Assembly (NCBI GenBank): GCA_030637745.1 | Contig: DAOWFX010000036.1 | Span: 1 to 12,888, forward strand | Source of the DNA: JAGLOK01 sp023139005 | GTDB lineage: Bacteria; Bacillota; Clostridia; Christensenellales; UMGS416 | Direction: 5' to 3' | Length of the DNA: 12,888 bases | Shown here: one piece after another, positions 1 through 5,877 of the stretch | How the letters are laid out: each line of letters opens with the position of its first letter | Position numbering within the stretch: the stretch's first letter is position 1 | The notes under the pieces: model-generated | Databases searched by the model: none | Seen by the model: only the letters and a program-made list of their open reading frames with translations | Told to the model about the DNA's origin: nothing | Translations under genes and position numbers: made by a program

Positions 1-509
1 AAAAATATTTCATTCCAAGGCTTTCTATTGTCACTTCCTGCACTAAGTCGTACGATTTTCTCACCAAACCTCAGTTTATCCAACGCATATCCAATGGGAG
101 ATGCAATCGGTAAAATCTCATCGTTTTCAAGTTCAATTGCATTGGCAAACGTACCTCTGTTGAATGTACCACCTAGCCAGCATGTACCCAGATTCAATGC
201 TGTTGCATGTAGTATTACCTTTTCCATCTGGTAGCCTAATGTCTCAAGGCTGAAGTCTGCTTGATTTGACCGTGCAGTAATAAATGAATTCGTCCCCTTG
301 ATGAATCCATAGGTTCCAAGCTTAATCTTCTTTTCGCCCATGTTTCCTTTTTCAATGATATCAAAGTGTGTTTTAAGTCCAAATGGTTTATTATCCATTT
401 GTTCAATGAAGTCTATCATCTGTATCTTGTCTTCTTGTGATAGTGGACGCCCATCATAGGTGCGTTTTGATCTTCTTCTTAGTATTAATTCACTATATAT
501 TATTTCCAT
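1..509 (-). CDS. nitroreductase family protein (3' end outside window)
   Basis: The minus strand is open from an ATG at 509 to the left edge, about 169 codons, so the C-terminus is missing. A GAGGTAAC ribosome site lies just upstream. The protein begins MEIIYSELILRRRSKRTYDG, and the early Arg-rich RRRSxRxY stretch is the FMN-phosphate-binding pattern of nitroreductases. Further on, QMEKVILHATALNLGTCWLG (about residues 95-114) matches the helix and GxxxCWxG segment of this family, and a later PIGYA resembles its 'xxGYA' strand. Such proteins are FMN enzymes that reduce nitro compounds, quinones or other acceptors with NAD(P)H; the substrate cannot be read here. The spacing and weakly conserved middle resemble the 'putative TM nitroreductase' branch. 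It starts 68 nt after the SDR gene and is probably co-transcribed with it. Family confidence is good; the specific function is unknown. Confidence 0.82.
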   Translation of the reverse strand, partial: MEIIYSELILRRRSKRTYDGRPLSQEDKIQMIDFIEQMDNKPFGLKTHFDIIEKGNMGEKKIKLGTYGFIKGTNSFITARSNQADFSLETLGYQMEKVILHATALNLGTCWLGGTFNRGTFANAIELENDEILPIASPIGYALDKLRFGEKIVRLSAGSDNRKPWNEIF

Positions 510-577
510 TATGTTACCTCATTATTGTGGATATCATTTTTAGTTATTCGCTTATTCATCTAATGTATTAAACAGTA

Positions 578-1444
578 TTAGATTGCGATATCTTCTTCAT
601 GCTTAGAAGCAACCAGAACAGCTTTTCTTGTCAGCCCCATCAGTTCGTTTCTTAGTGTTTTATCAAGTAATGCATTTCTATATGGCACTTGCTTGCACTT
701 GGCAAATAGCTTTCCGCTGACACCTTCTACCGCTTCTGATGATGCGAGATAAATTATAGTTTCAGCACCTTTTTTTGCAGATGGAAATAATAGCTTCATG
801 AAAGGCTTGGTTAGTTTCATGAAAATTCCCTCACCTGTCCAGATATTGGTCGCGATAACTCCTGGATGCAGTACATTTACAGTCACGTCTTCACCATCTA
901 GTTGTTCTGCCATATCAATTGTATAGAGAATCTGCGCTAATTTTGAAGCATTGTATGCGCGAAAGCCATGCCTGATGTTGTGAAAGTCCCAAGCATCTTT
1001 TTTCACTCTATAGTGTAATCCTACAATAGAAGACACATGAATGATGCGCGATTGTGGTGTTTTCTTTATAATCGAAAGGAGCCTTTGTGTTAGGTAATAT
1101 GCCCCGATATAGTTAACTCCCATAGTCAGCTCAAATCCTTCTTCGGTTTGATGCTGGCGATCACAAAATGTCCCCGCATTGTTGACTAGTACATCAAGTC
1201 GACTATATTTTTTTTTAAATGATTTAACAAATGCATCAATTGAAGCAAAGGATGATAATTCTAATGGTATCGCAACAATGTCCTGACAATTGATTTCATC
1301 TATTATGTCGGTGCGAACCTTATCAGCTTTAGCAGCATTTCTACATGCTAAGATCACAAAAAATCCTTGCACGACCAAAGCTTTGGCAGCCTCAAGACCA
1401 ATGCCGCTTGTTGCACCGGTTACGATGCATATTTTTTTACTCAT
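578..1444 (-). CDS. short-chain dehydrogenase/reductase (SDR)
   Basis: This 288-residue protein is an NAD(P)-dependent oxidoreductase of the classical SDR superfamily. It shows the TGATSGIG cofactor loop (residues 9-16), NNAG (88-91), a catalytic Ser in HVSSI (138/139) and the YNASK catalytic Tyr164/Lys168 pair. ACRN at 33-36, after the second strand, is typical of the retinol-dehydrogenase/protochlorophyllide-reductase-like subgroup, which often prefers NADPH; that preference is an inference. PGVIATNIW (194-202) is the usual PG motif. Length is slightly above the 250-residue norm because of a C-terminal extension. The ATG at 1444 follows AGGGTG at good spacing. It has its own promoter and precedes the nitroreductase gene, which suggests a small redox operon. 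The substrate is unknown. Confidence 0.9.
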   Translation of the reverse strand: MSKKICIVTGATSGIGLEAAKALVVQGFFVILACRNAAKADKVRTDIIDEINCQDIVAIPLELSSFASIDAFVKSFKKKYSRLDVLVNNAGTFCDRQHQTEEGFELTMGVNYIGAYYLTQRLLSIIKKTPQSRIIHVSSIVGLHYRVKKDAWDFHNIRHGFRAYNASKLAQILYTIDMAEQLDGEDVTVNVLHPGVIATNIWTGEGIFMKLTKPFMKLLFPSAKKGAETIIYLASSEAVEGVSGKLFAKCKQVPYRNALLDKTLRNELMGLTRKAVLVASKHEEDIAI

Positions 1445-1481
1445 AGTTCACCCTATATAACATATAATAATTTCTAAATTC

Positions 1482-1510
1482 ATTGTACTATCAACTCTTT
1501 TTTTATACAA
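1482..1510 (-). promoter_or_regulatory. sigma-A-type promoter of the SDR-nitroreductase unit
   Basis: On the minus strand TTGTAT and TACAAT are separated by 17 nt, ending 37 nt upstream of the SDR start codon. The -10 box matches five of six consensus positions. The spacer carries a run of seven A. Confidence 0.55.
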
Positions 1511-1647
1511 GATGCAACACAGCTTTCAATTGACGTAGCATACCGTTAAGCGTATATCGATGGTGAATCTCTATTGTTGCGTAGGTGTTACGGGTGATCA
1601 AGCCTTTGAAAAACCATCCGAATTCATATAATATTCATACAAAGGTG

Positions 1648-1676
1648 TTGACATCATGCCTGTTAGTTCGTATACT
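1648..1676 (+). promoter_or_regulatory. strong sigma-A-type promoter of the rhodanese-marR operon
   Basis: A perfect -35 box TTGACA (1648-1653), a 17-nt spacer and a near-perfect -10 box TATACT (1671-1676) place the transcription start near 1683, about 23 nt before the rhodanese ATG. A palindrome covers the -10 box (separate entry). Confidence 0.85.
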
Positions 1677-1682
1677 AACTAA
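1663..1682 (+). promoter_or_regulatory. putative MarR operator overlapping the -10 box
   Basis: TTAGTTCGTATACTAACTAA is a 20-bp inverted repeat in which nine of ten base pairs match. It fully covers the -10 hexamer of the promoter that drives the rhodanese gene and the MarR gene. Size, symmetry and position are those of a MarR-family dimer site, so autorepression by the downstream MarR protein is likely. Binding itself is an inference. Confidence 0.7.
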
Positions 1683-1705
1683 TATCAAAACCAAGGAGTA
1701 CATCA

Positions 1706-2029
1706 ATGTTTTTCAAAAAGAAATATGACAGTATTAATGCAACACAACTCAATGATATGCTTACAAATAATATCAACCTCATTGACGTTAGGGAAGTTAG
1801 TGAGTATCAAGCCATACACATAAAAGGTGCAAAAAATGTACCATTGATGGGGCTTTTAAATAATCCAACACAGTTTCTAAACAAAGAAGAAACATACTAT
1901 ATCGTCTGCCAATCAGGTGCACGAAGCGGAAGAGCATGCGGTATGCTTAAAGATCAAGGATATAATGTCATGAACGTTGATGGTGGTACAGGGATATTTG
2001 CATATATGCATCAAGGAAGTATCGCCTAA
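1706..2029 (+). CDS. single-domain rhodanese-like sulfurtransferase
   Basis: This 107-residue protein is one rhodanese domain. LIDVREVSEY (25-34) is the conserved 'DVRxxxEY' segment, followed by HIKGAKNVP (38-46). The active-site loop is CQSGARS, with Cys68 as the expected persulfide-carrying residue; it reads C-x-S/x-G-x-R-S as in many active sulfurtransferases. The C-terminal 'VDGG' turn (about 91-94) is also present. No signal peptide is seen, so it should be cytoplasmic. AAGGAG lies 7 nt before the ATG. Its TAA stop directly abuts the ATG of the MarR gene, so the two are translationally close. The likely role is moving sulfane sulfur, or handling sulfide or thiol stress, under MarR control; donor and acceptor are unknown. 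Confidence 0.88.
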   Translation: MFFKKKYDSINATQLNDMLTNNINLIDVREVSEYQAIHIKGAKNVPLMGLLNNPTQFLNKEETYYIVCQSGARSGRACGMLKDQGYNVMNVDGGTGIFAYMHQGSIA

Positions 2030-2446
2030 ATGGATGCACTTGCTTTTCTGCTAATGGATAGCGCAAAAAAGGTCAAGAAGAAGTTGACGCATTCACTCAA
2101 GCCCTACAATATTACTTGTAGACAATCAATTGTACTAAGAACACTAGCACACCAGCCGTTATCTGCAAAAAGCATTAGCGAGAAGACGGCGACCGATAAA
2201 GCAACGCTATCTTCAATTCTTACAAAGCTGATTGAACATGAATTTGTGACATGCACCATCAATGTTGATGATAAAAGAGAGAATGTCTATACCATATCAC
2301 AAAAGGGAGCTGACATACTTCCATCTATAGCAGACATTGAAGATCACTGCAAAAGGCAGTTGACTGCTCAATTGTCGCAGGAGGAGTATGACACACTGGT
2401 TATACTATTAAAAAAGCTAAAGAAAATGGATGACGAAGAGGGATAA
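2030..2446 (+). CDS. MarR-family transcriptional repressor
   Basis: This 138-residue protein has the MarR winged-helix layout: an N-terminal dimer helix, then LSAKSISEKTATDKATLSSI (about 44-63) as helix-turn-helix, a recognition helix leading to LIEHEFV, a wing with the typical DDKRENVYTIS (80-90), and a C-terminal dimer helix. Asp80-Arg83 correspond to the conserved D-x-R wing contact. There are three cysteines, at 30, 75 and 107. Cys30 lies near the N-terminal helix region where redox-sensing MarR proteins keep their reactive Cys, so a thiol or persulfide signal is possible but unproven. The start codon follows the rhodanese stop with no gap; CAAGGAAG inside the rhodanese end is its ribosome site. 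It probably represses its own operon through the palindrome at 1663-1682. Confidence 0.9.
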   Translation: MDALAFLLMDSAKKVKKKLTHSLKPYNITCRQSIVLRTLAHQPLSAKSISEKTATDKATLSSILTKLIEHEFVTCTINVDDKRENVYTISQKGADILPSIADIEDHCKRQLTAQLSQEEYDTLVILLKKLKKMDDEEG

Positions 2447-2478
2447 TTAATTATCGTCATCCACAAAAAACATTTTAA

Positions 2479-2502
2479 GGACGCAATGCATATGTTGTGT
2501 CC
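2479..2502 (+). terminator. stem-loop terminator between convergent genes
   Basis: GGACGCAATG pairs with TGTTGTGTCC (with G-U pairs) around a short loop, and the plus-strand transcript continues into a T-rich stretch (GTTGTTATTTTA). It ends the rhodanese-marR operon. On the minus strand the stem is weaker, with an A-C mismatch, but is followed by a T6 run at 2465-2470, so it may also serve the EF-hand gene. A second inverted repeat, GGATGACGA (2428-2436) with TCGTCATCC (2454-2462), spans the marR stop and is an alternative hairpin. Confidence 0.5.
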
Positions 2503-2506
2503 GTTG

Positions 2507-3550
2507 TTATTTTACCAAATCAATTTGATGTACTATACCAACATTTCCACTGTTTGCAAGGTAGATGCTCGATGATTTCATCTGTCCATGCATCGTGTTG
2601 TTATTGTCTTTCATATCAAATGATGTATCGATATTACCAAGGTAGATGGCACCAACGCCCTTCTGACCTAGTGCAAAGAGCTGATCGTTCCCATTTGCAT
2701 CTTTTGTCCATATTTGCAAGCGATCATATATCGCATCATTTTCATCAATCCAATTGTTATTATCCAAGTCATAGGCGCTAAGCTCACCGAAACCATCTGC
2801 TGTATTTGGACCAAAGAGTTCTGTGCCATTGTTGATGATACCGTCTTCGTTCAAGTCAATAGCAAGCAGTCCACTACCTGCATTGACAAAAGAAATTTCA
2901 TCATCTACACCATCTGTATCTAGGTCAAAGACAAACTTGGTGTCTGTTAAAGATGGTGCTGCACCATCAAAGTTGATAACAATTGGATCAATTAGTGCAT
3001 CTCCTGCAAGGACTTGAATGTTAGTGTGCGACATGAATTGCCTGCTCATATTCAGCTGTATGGAAACTTTAATTTCTTGCCCATCTTGTGTCCTGATGAT
3101 TCCTGTTGCGTCAAACGACATTTTTTCGCTTTCAAAGTAAGATTCTTCTGAGCGATATTCAAAGCTCCAGCCCACACGATTGTCAGCAAAGTTCTGCCGA
3201 TGCTCTAAGGATATTTCATTGTACGAATGGTTCTTCTTTGTTACTTTCTCAAAGTATTGAAATATCATTTTCTTTCCGGTAAGCTTTTCTATAAAAGCTT
3301 CTAGCAATATGATTTTATTTCTATCTTCTTCACTAATTTCATAGGAAAATGAATCATTATCTGTTTTTTCTATCAGCATGTTTTCTTTATAGGCAACTTG
3401 AGATTCCTCGGAAATATCAACAATATCCACAATAGCAACATCTACTGCACTACTTTTGATAGTCCAGAAATTTATCGATTCTGTTTTTTCCATGTGTTGT
3501 GATGCAACACGATCGCTGGTCATTATGATATTACTACTGAGTATTTTCAA
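2507..3550 (-). CDS. EF-hand-like calcium-binding protein, non-exported
   Basis: This 347-residue protein has three acidic loops of the EF-hand/dockerin type near its C-terminus: DLDTDGVDDE (209-218), DLNEDGIINNGTE (232-244) and DLDNNNWIDENDAIYD (261-276). The order FVFDLDTDG, then 'GLLAIDLNEDGIINNGTELFG', then 'DLDNNxWIDENDAIYDxLQIW', matches the calcium-binding block found at the ends of RTX-like and VCBS-repeat proteins. The N-terminus (MKILSSNIIMTSDRVASQ) has no signal peptide or membrane segment; residues 50-180 are polar and unrecognised. The start is a TTG: AAAGGGAGA on the minus strand (3559-3567) lies 8 nt before it, whereas the next in-frame ATG (residue 10) has no such site. It stands alone between the marR operon and csp. 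The molecular role is unknown. Confidence 0.78.
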   Translation of the reverse strand: MKILSSNIIMTSDRVASQHMEKTESINFWTIKSSAVDVAIVDIVDISEESQVAYKENMLIEKTDNDSFSYEISEEDRNKIILLEAFIEKLTGKKMIFQYFEKVTKKNHSYNEISLEHRQNFADNRVGWSFEYRSEESYFESEKMSFDATGIIRTQDGQEIKVSIQLNMSRQFMSHTNIQVLAGDALIDPIVINFDGAAPSLTDTKFVFDLDTDGVDDEISFVNAGSGLLAIDLNEDGIINNGTELFGPNTADGFGELSAYDLDNNNWIDENDAIYDRLQIWTKDANGNDQLFALGQKGVGAIYLGNIDTSFDMKDNNNTMHGQMKSSSIYLANSGNVGIVHQIDLVK

Positions 3551-3558
3551 TGCAACTA

Positions 3559-3567
3559 TCTCCCTTT
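3559..3567 (-). promoter_or_regulatory. ribosome-binding site that fixes a TTG start
   Basis: AAAGGGAGA on the minus strand stands 8 nt upstream of TTG at 3550, which supports the rare start codon for the EF-hand protein. Confidence 0.65.
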
Positions 3568-3581
3568 AATATGCCTATCGA

Positions 3582-3610
3582 ATTATATATCGGTAAAATA
3601 TTAATGGAAA
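3582..3610 (-). promoter_or_regulatory. probable promoter of the EF-hand gene
   Basis: On the minus strand a perfect TATAAT (3582-3587) lies 17 nt after TTTCCA (3605-3610), a weak -35 box with four of six consensus positions. It would give a leader of about 25 nt before the TTG start. Confidence 0.45.
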
Positions 3611-3695
3611 TTAAGCAATTTTCGGAAAATCTTACATATTTCAAAACAAATATGCGTAAATTACTACAAAAATTGCCATTTTATAAAAAATCAGT

Positions 3696-3725
3696 TTGAC
3701 ATGTATCAAATAGGTGTGGTAGTAT
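3696..3725 (+). promoter_or_regulatory. probable csp promoter
   Basis: TTGACA (3696-3701) and TAGTAT (3720-3725) are separated by 18 nt. Transcription would start near 3732, leaving an untranslated leader of about 108 nt ahead of the cold-shock gene. TATAGT at 3723-3728 is an alternative -10 box with poorer spacing. Confidence 0.55.
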
Positions 3726-3776
3726 AGTGCTTGATTAAATTTATAGCAAATATAGTAAGATTTTAAAAAGAGTAAA

Positions 3777-3829
3777 TCCTAATTTAAATTCAGCAATATA
3801 TTTACGCAAATTTAAAGAATAAATTAGGA
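3777..3829 (+). promoter_or_regulatory. csp leader hairpin that can cover the ribosome site
   Basis: TCCTAATTT (3777-3785) is perfectly complementary to AAATTAGGA (3821-3829), which contains most of the AGGAGG ribosome site (3826-3831). A second helix can form inside between AAATT (3786-3790) and AATTT (3809-3813). An alternative pairing of TTAAATTT (3735-3742) with AAATTTAA (3808-3815) would compete with that inner helix. Long, refolding leaders are known for cspA-type genes; here a temperature switch is inferred from pairing only. Confidence 0.5.
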
Positions 3830-3840
3830 GGTACTACAGT

Positions 3841-4038
3841 ATGAACGGTAAAGTAAAATGGTTTAACTCAGAAAAAGGCTATGGCTTCATAGCAGGCGAA
3901 GACGGAAATGACGTTTTTGCACATCATTCACAAATCAATGCATCAGGCTTCAAGACATTAGAAGAAGGCCAAGATGTAACATTTGATATCGGACAAGGTC
4001 AAAAAGGCCCACAAGCAGAAAATATCACAGTGATATAA
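3841..4038 (+). CDS. csp: cold-shock protein, CspA family
   Basis: This 65-residue single cold-shock domain is full length for the family. It begins MNGKVKWFNSEKGYGFI, with the RNP1 motif KGYGFI (12-17) and the RNP2-like DVFAHHS (24-30), where the usual 'VFVH' reads VFAH. Trp7, Phe8 and the RNP aromatic residues bind single-stranded RNA or DNA. These proteins act as nucleic-acid chaperones that keep mRNAs open, often in cold or in early growth. AGGAGG lies 9 nt upstream of the ATG. It is a single-gene unit with its own promoter, a long leader and a strong terminator. Which paralogue it is cannot be told. Confidence 0.96.
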   Translation: MNGKVKWFNSEKGYGFIAGEDGNDVFAHHSQINASGFKTLEEGQDVTFDIGQGQKGPQAENITVI

Positions 4039-4048
4039 TCTAAAAACA

Positions 4049-4078
4049 AAAGACCCCGTACAATTGTATGGGGTCTTT
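4049..4078. terminator. strong bidirectional Rho-independent terminator (csp / pilin)
   Basis: A 15-bp stem with one G-U pair runs from AAAGACCCC (4049-4057) to GGGGTCTTT (4070-4078), closing on ACAATTGT. On the plus strand it is followed by ATTTTATATA and ends csp. On the minus strand it is followed by TGTTTTTA and lies 21 nt after the pilin stop. Confidence 0.9.
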
Positions 4079-4098
4079 ATTTTATATATAGGTCTTTT

Positions 4099-4434
4099 TT
4101 ATTCGTGCTCCGAGCAGGTGATAATGGTTGATTCACCTTCTGCAACTACCCAAGTATACTCTCCACCATTGATACATGATTTTTCAACTATAATATATTC
4201 TGCATCAACCAGAAACTCCATGTCATGCAATCCATCAGGATTGATTGTTCCACCCATAGCGTTGTATACACCATATTGTGTAACTGCGGTAGATCTTGTA
4301 TCCTGACAGTGTACTGCCTTCGTTTTCTCTATCACGCTGAAGTATATAGGAATAGCAATCGCAGCGAACACCAGAATAATCCCAACTACAATGACGATCT
4401 CAATCATCGTAAATCCATCTTGTTTTCTTTTCAT
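4099..4434 (-). CDS. type IV pilin-like protein (prepilin leader)
   Basis: The predicted product is 111 residues, starting MKRKQDG|FTMIEIVIVVGI. The short basic leader ending in Gly, then Phe, then Glu at mature position 5 followed by a hydrophobic helix, is the class III (prepilin peptidase) signal of type IV pilins and pseudopilins. The mature part has three cysteines (AVHCQD, KSCING, ITCSEHE) and a short beta-rich globular domain ending in a Cys-containing tail, so a disulphide may form. ATG at 4434 is chosen because GGGTG (4441-4445) is 6 nt upstream; a GTG at 4443 would add three residues but has no ribosome site. No pilus assembly ATPase, inner-membrane protein or prepilin peptidase lies nearby, so it must rely on machinery elsewhere or be an orphan. 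It is bounded by its own promoter and terminator. Confidence 0.82.
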   Translation of the reverse strand: MKRKQDGFTMIEIVIVVGIILVFAAIAIPIYFSVIEKTKAVHCQDTRSTAVTQYGVYNAMGGTINPDGLHDMEFLVDAEYIIVEKSCINGGEYTWVVAEGESTIITCSEHE

Positions 4435-4480
4435 CAATGACACCCATTCTAGTTATAGTAAATAATACCAATTAAATGCT

Positions 4481-4509
4481 AGTATACATGAAACACATTC
4501 GTAATTCAA
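4481..4509 (-). promoter_or_regulatory. promoter of the pilin-like gene
   Basis: On the minus strand TTGAAT (4504-4509), a 17-nt spacer and TATACT (4481-4486) form a good promoter between the metallopeptidase stop and the pilin start, giving a leader of about 40 nt. The pilin is therefore probably transcribed alone. Confidence 0.6.
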
Positions 4510-4524
4510 ATATAGGATACTGTT

Positions 4525-4911
4525 TTAGGATTCATTTCTTTGCTGACGTTTTCTGTCATATTCTGCGATAAACCGTGCATCCTCAATTTCAAGTCCACGC
4601 TCTCCTGCAAGAGATTCTACATGATGTCTAAATTCATGGCGCAGTGTTTTTCGTAGTTCCTTTTTTATTTGCTCTCTTGAAAAATGCTTGCACACCTTGC
4701 AAAATGATCCATAGTATATGGTGATAAATCTTCCTAGTGCACTACTTCTATGGTATTCACCCATGATATATAAGTCATTAGTATCTAATGTTTTATTCCG
4801 CTTTGTTTCAGGGAAGAGCATAATACCACCGTTAAGCTCCTTATAAAATGCACTTGGAAGCTCTGAAGCCAATTGCTCCAGAATCTCATCCATCTCTTTA
4901 ATTGATATCAT
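4525..4911 (-). CDS. small zincin-like metallopeptidase
   Basis: This 128-residue protein carries HEFRHH (His-Glu-x-x-His) near residues 91-96 within LRKTLRHEFRHHVESLAG. That is the zinc-binding helix of zincins, followed by GERGLEIEDARFIAEY, which could supply a third ligand such as Glu or Asp. The upstream LYIMGEYHR and FITIYYGSF strands, and the acidic N-terminus MISIKEMDEILEQLASELP, match the short 'metallopeptidase family' proteins common in clostridia. It has no signal peptide and is presumably cytoplasmic; its substrate is unknown. The start has only a weak GGAA ribosome site. It begins 29 nt after the lipoprotein stop in the same direction, so the two are likely one transcript. Confidence 0.8.
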   Translation of the reverse strand: MISIKEMDEILEQLASELPSAFYKELNGGIMLFPETKRNKTLDTNDLYIMGEYHRSSALGRFITIYYGSFCKVCKHFSREQIKKELRKTLRHEFRHHVESLAGERGLEIEDARFIAEYDRKRQQRNES

Positions 4912-4940
4912 TCAAATGTTTTCCAATCATAATTTATTTA

Positions 4941-5699
4941 TTAAGGTAGGAATATCCACTCAACACGTGCAATCACACCATCGACAGTACAGATGATAAC
5001 GAATCGATCTGTTGGTGTCATAAAGAGCCAATCTCTGAATTCATCATAGTCCACCTCTCCAATGGTAGAAGTATATAGTGGACGATTCAGAAAATAGAGT
5101 GATTGCGTGGATGTACGATGAGTAACGACTGTGGAATCCATGTTTCTGATATATCCGATTTCCTCAATGAATTCATAGTCTTCAGGGGCCGCAGTAGGAA
5201 AGTCCAATAGATACTGCACTGTTGCTTCGGGGTCTGAAAGCCACTCAACATAGTCAAACTGAATATCTGTCTGTCCGTCCATAGCCATGGATTGTCCCAC
5301 GATATAGGCACACTGTTCTTCGACAAACGGCACATCGCTACCTAAGTGATCGCTGATATAGGCGATTTGCTCATAGGCCTCAAGGTAGTTTGCAGCACCC
5401 ATATCTTCAGGAGGAAGGCTTCCGATGTCAGGAGGTGTAGGTGCAGGTGTCGGTGTTGGAGCAGGGGTTGCAGTTGGAGGTGATGTTGGGCTGGAAGTTG
5501 CAGTAAGTGAAGGTGTATCCGTTGGGACAGGTGTATCCATACTAGGCGTATCGGTTGTTTCTGATGTAGCTACTACGGTTTCTTCCGGTGCACGCGGTGG
5601 TACAGTCGTTGCTTCTGCTGGGACAGGAATAAAGTCACATCCTGCAACAAGCAGTAATATGACTAATATTACACTAATAATTCTTATCTTTTGTATCAT
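4941..5699 (-). CDS. lipoprotein with Pro/Thr-rich linker, unknown C-terminal domain
   Basis: This 252-residue protein begins with a type II signal peptide: a basic start (MIQKIR), a hydrophobic core and the lipobox LVAGC, with Cys21 as the lipidated residue. Residues 26-90 are a low-complexity linker rich in Pro, Thr, Ser and Ala, typical of a spacer through the cell wall. Residues 100-252 form an acidic globular domain with many aromatic residues and one Cys (120) and end in VEWIFLP; I do not recognise the fold. It should sit on the outer face of the membrane. AAAGGTGG is 6 nt before the ATG. It heads a probable operon with the metallopeptidase and has a clear promoter. An opposite-strand open frame across the linker is only its shadow. 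Confidence 0.85.
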   Translation of the reverse strand: MIQKIRIISVILVILLLVAGCDFIPVPAEATTVPPRAPEETVVATSETTDTPSMDTPVPTDTPSLTATSSPTSPPTATPAPTPTPAPTPPDIGSLPPEDMGAANYLEAYEQIAYISDHLGSDVPFVEEQCAYIVGQSMAMDGQTDIQFDYVEWLSDPEATVQYLLDFPTAAPEDYEFIEEIGYIRNMDSTVVTHRTSTQSLYFLNRPLYTSTIGEVDYDEFRDWLFMTPTDRFVIICTVDGVIARVEWIFLP

Positions 5700-5745
5700 G
5701 ATACGCCACCTTTCAACATCACAATTTTATTGCTGCTTACCTATT

Positions 5746-5774
5746 ATTTTACTCCTTTGCACAGTATCTTTCAA
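5746..5774 (-). promoter_or_regulatory. promoter of the lipoprotein-metallopeptidase unit
   Basis: On the minus strand TTGAAA (5769-5774), a 17-nt spacer and TAAAAT (5746-5751) give a leader of about 40 nt before the lipoprotein ATG. Confidence 0.6.
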
Positions 5775-5832
5775 CATGCGCAAATACTACATATGGATTA
5801 AAGGTTTATCAGTATCTCAAGATGATGTAATA

Positions 5833-5841
5833 TGATATACT
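5833..5841 (+). promoter_or_regulatory. extended -10 promoter of the EamA gene
   Basis: TGATATACT is a TGn-extended -10 box, and no convincing -35 box lies 16-18 nt upstream. Transcription would start near 5848. The inverted repeat GATTAA-TT-TTAATC (5852-5865) follows directly and could be an operator or a short leader hairpin. Confidence 0.45.
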
Positions 5842-5870
5842 AGTCAACAGCGATTAATTTTAATCATCAC

Positions 5871-5876
5871 AAGGAG
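5871..5876 (+). promoter_or_regulatory. ribosome site unusually close to the ATG
   Basis: AAGGAG ends only one base before the ATG at 5878, far tighter than the usual 5-9 nt seen for the other genes here. An in-frame ATT at 5884 would be at normal distance (7 nt). No other in-frame ATG, GTG or TTG precedes the first membrane helix. Confidence 0.6.
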
Positions 5877-5877
5877 A

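Noticed and set aside
28..234. 68-codon open frame on the plus strand
   Set aside because: It is antisense to the nitroreductase, whose minus-strand frame carries recognisable family motifs.
2442..2455. Perfect palindrome GATAATTAATTATC across the marR stop
   Set aside because: It consists only of AT-rich sequence between two better hairpins; an operator at a 3' end has no clear meaning.
2497..3017. Three plus-strand open frames of 64-94 codons
   Set aside because: They lie antisense to the EF-hand protein, have no ribosome sites and show no family features.
3653..3808. Inverted repeat TGCGTAAAT / ATTTACGCA around the csp promoter
   Set aside because: The arms are 138 nt apart and one lies upstream of the predicted start, so they cannot pair in the transcript; a chance match in AT-rich DNA is likely.
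5425..5835. 136-codon plus-strand frame with Gly/Val repeats
   Set aside because: It mirrors the Pro/Thr-rich linker of the lipoprotein on the other strand; the repeats come from the linker codons.
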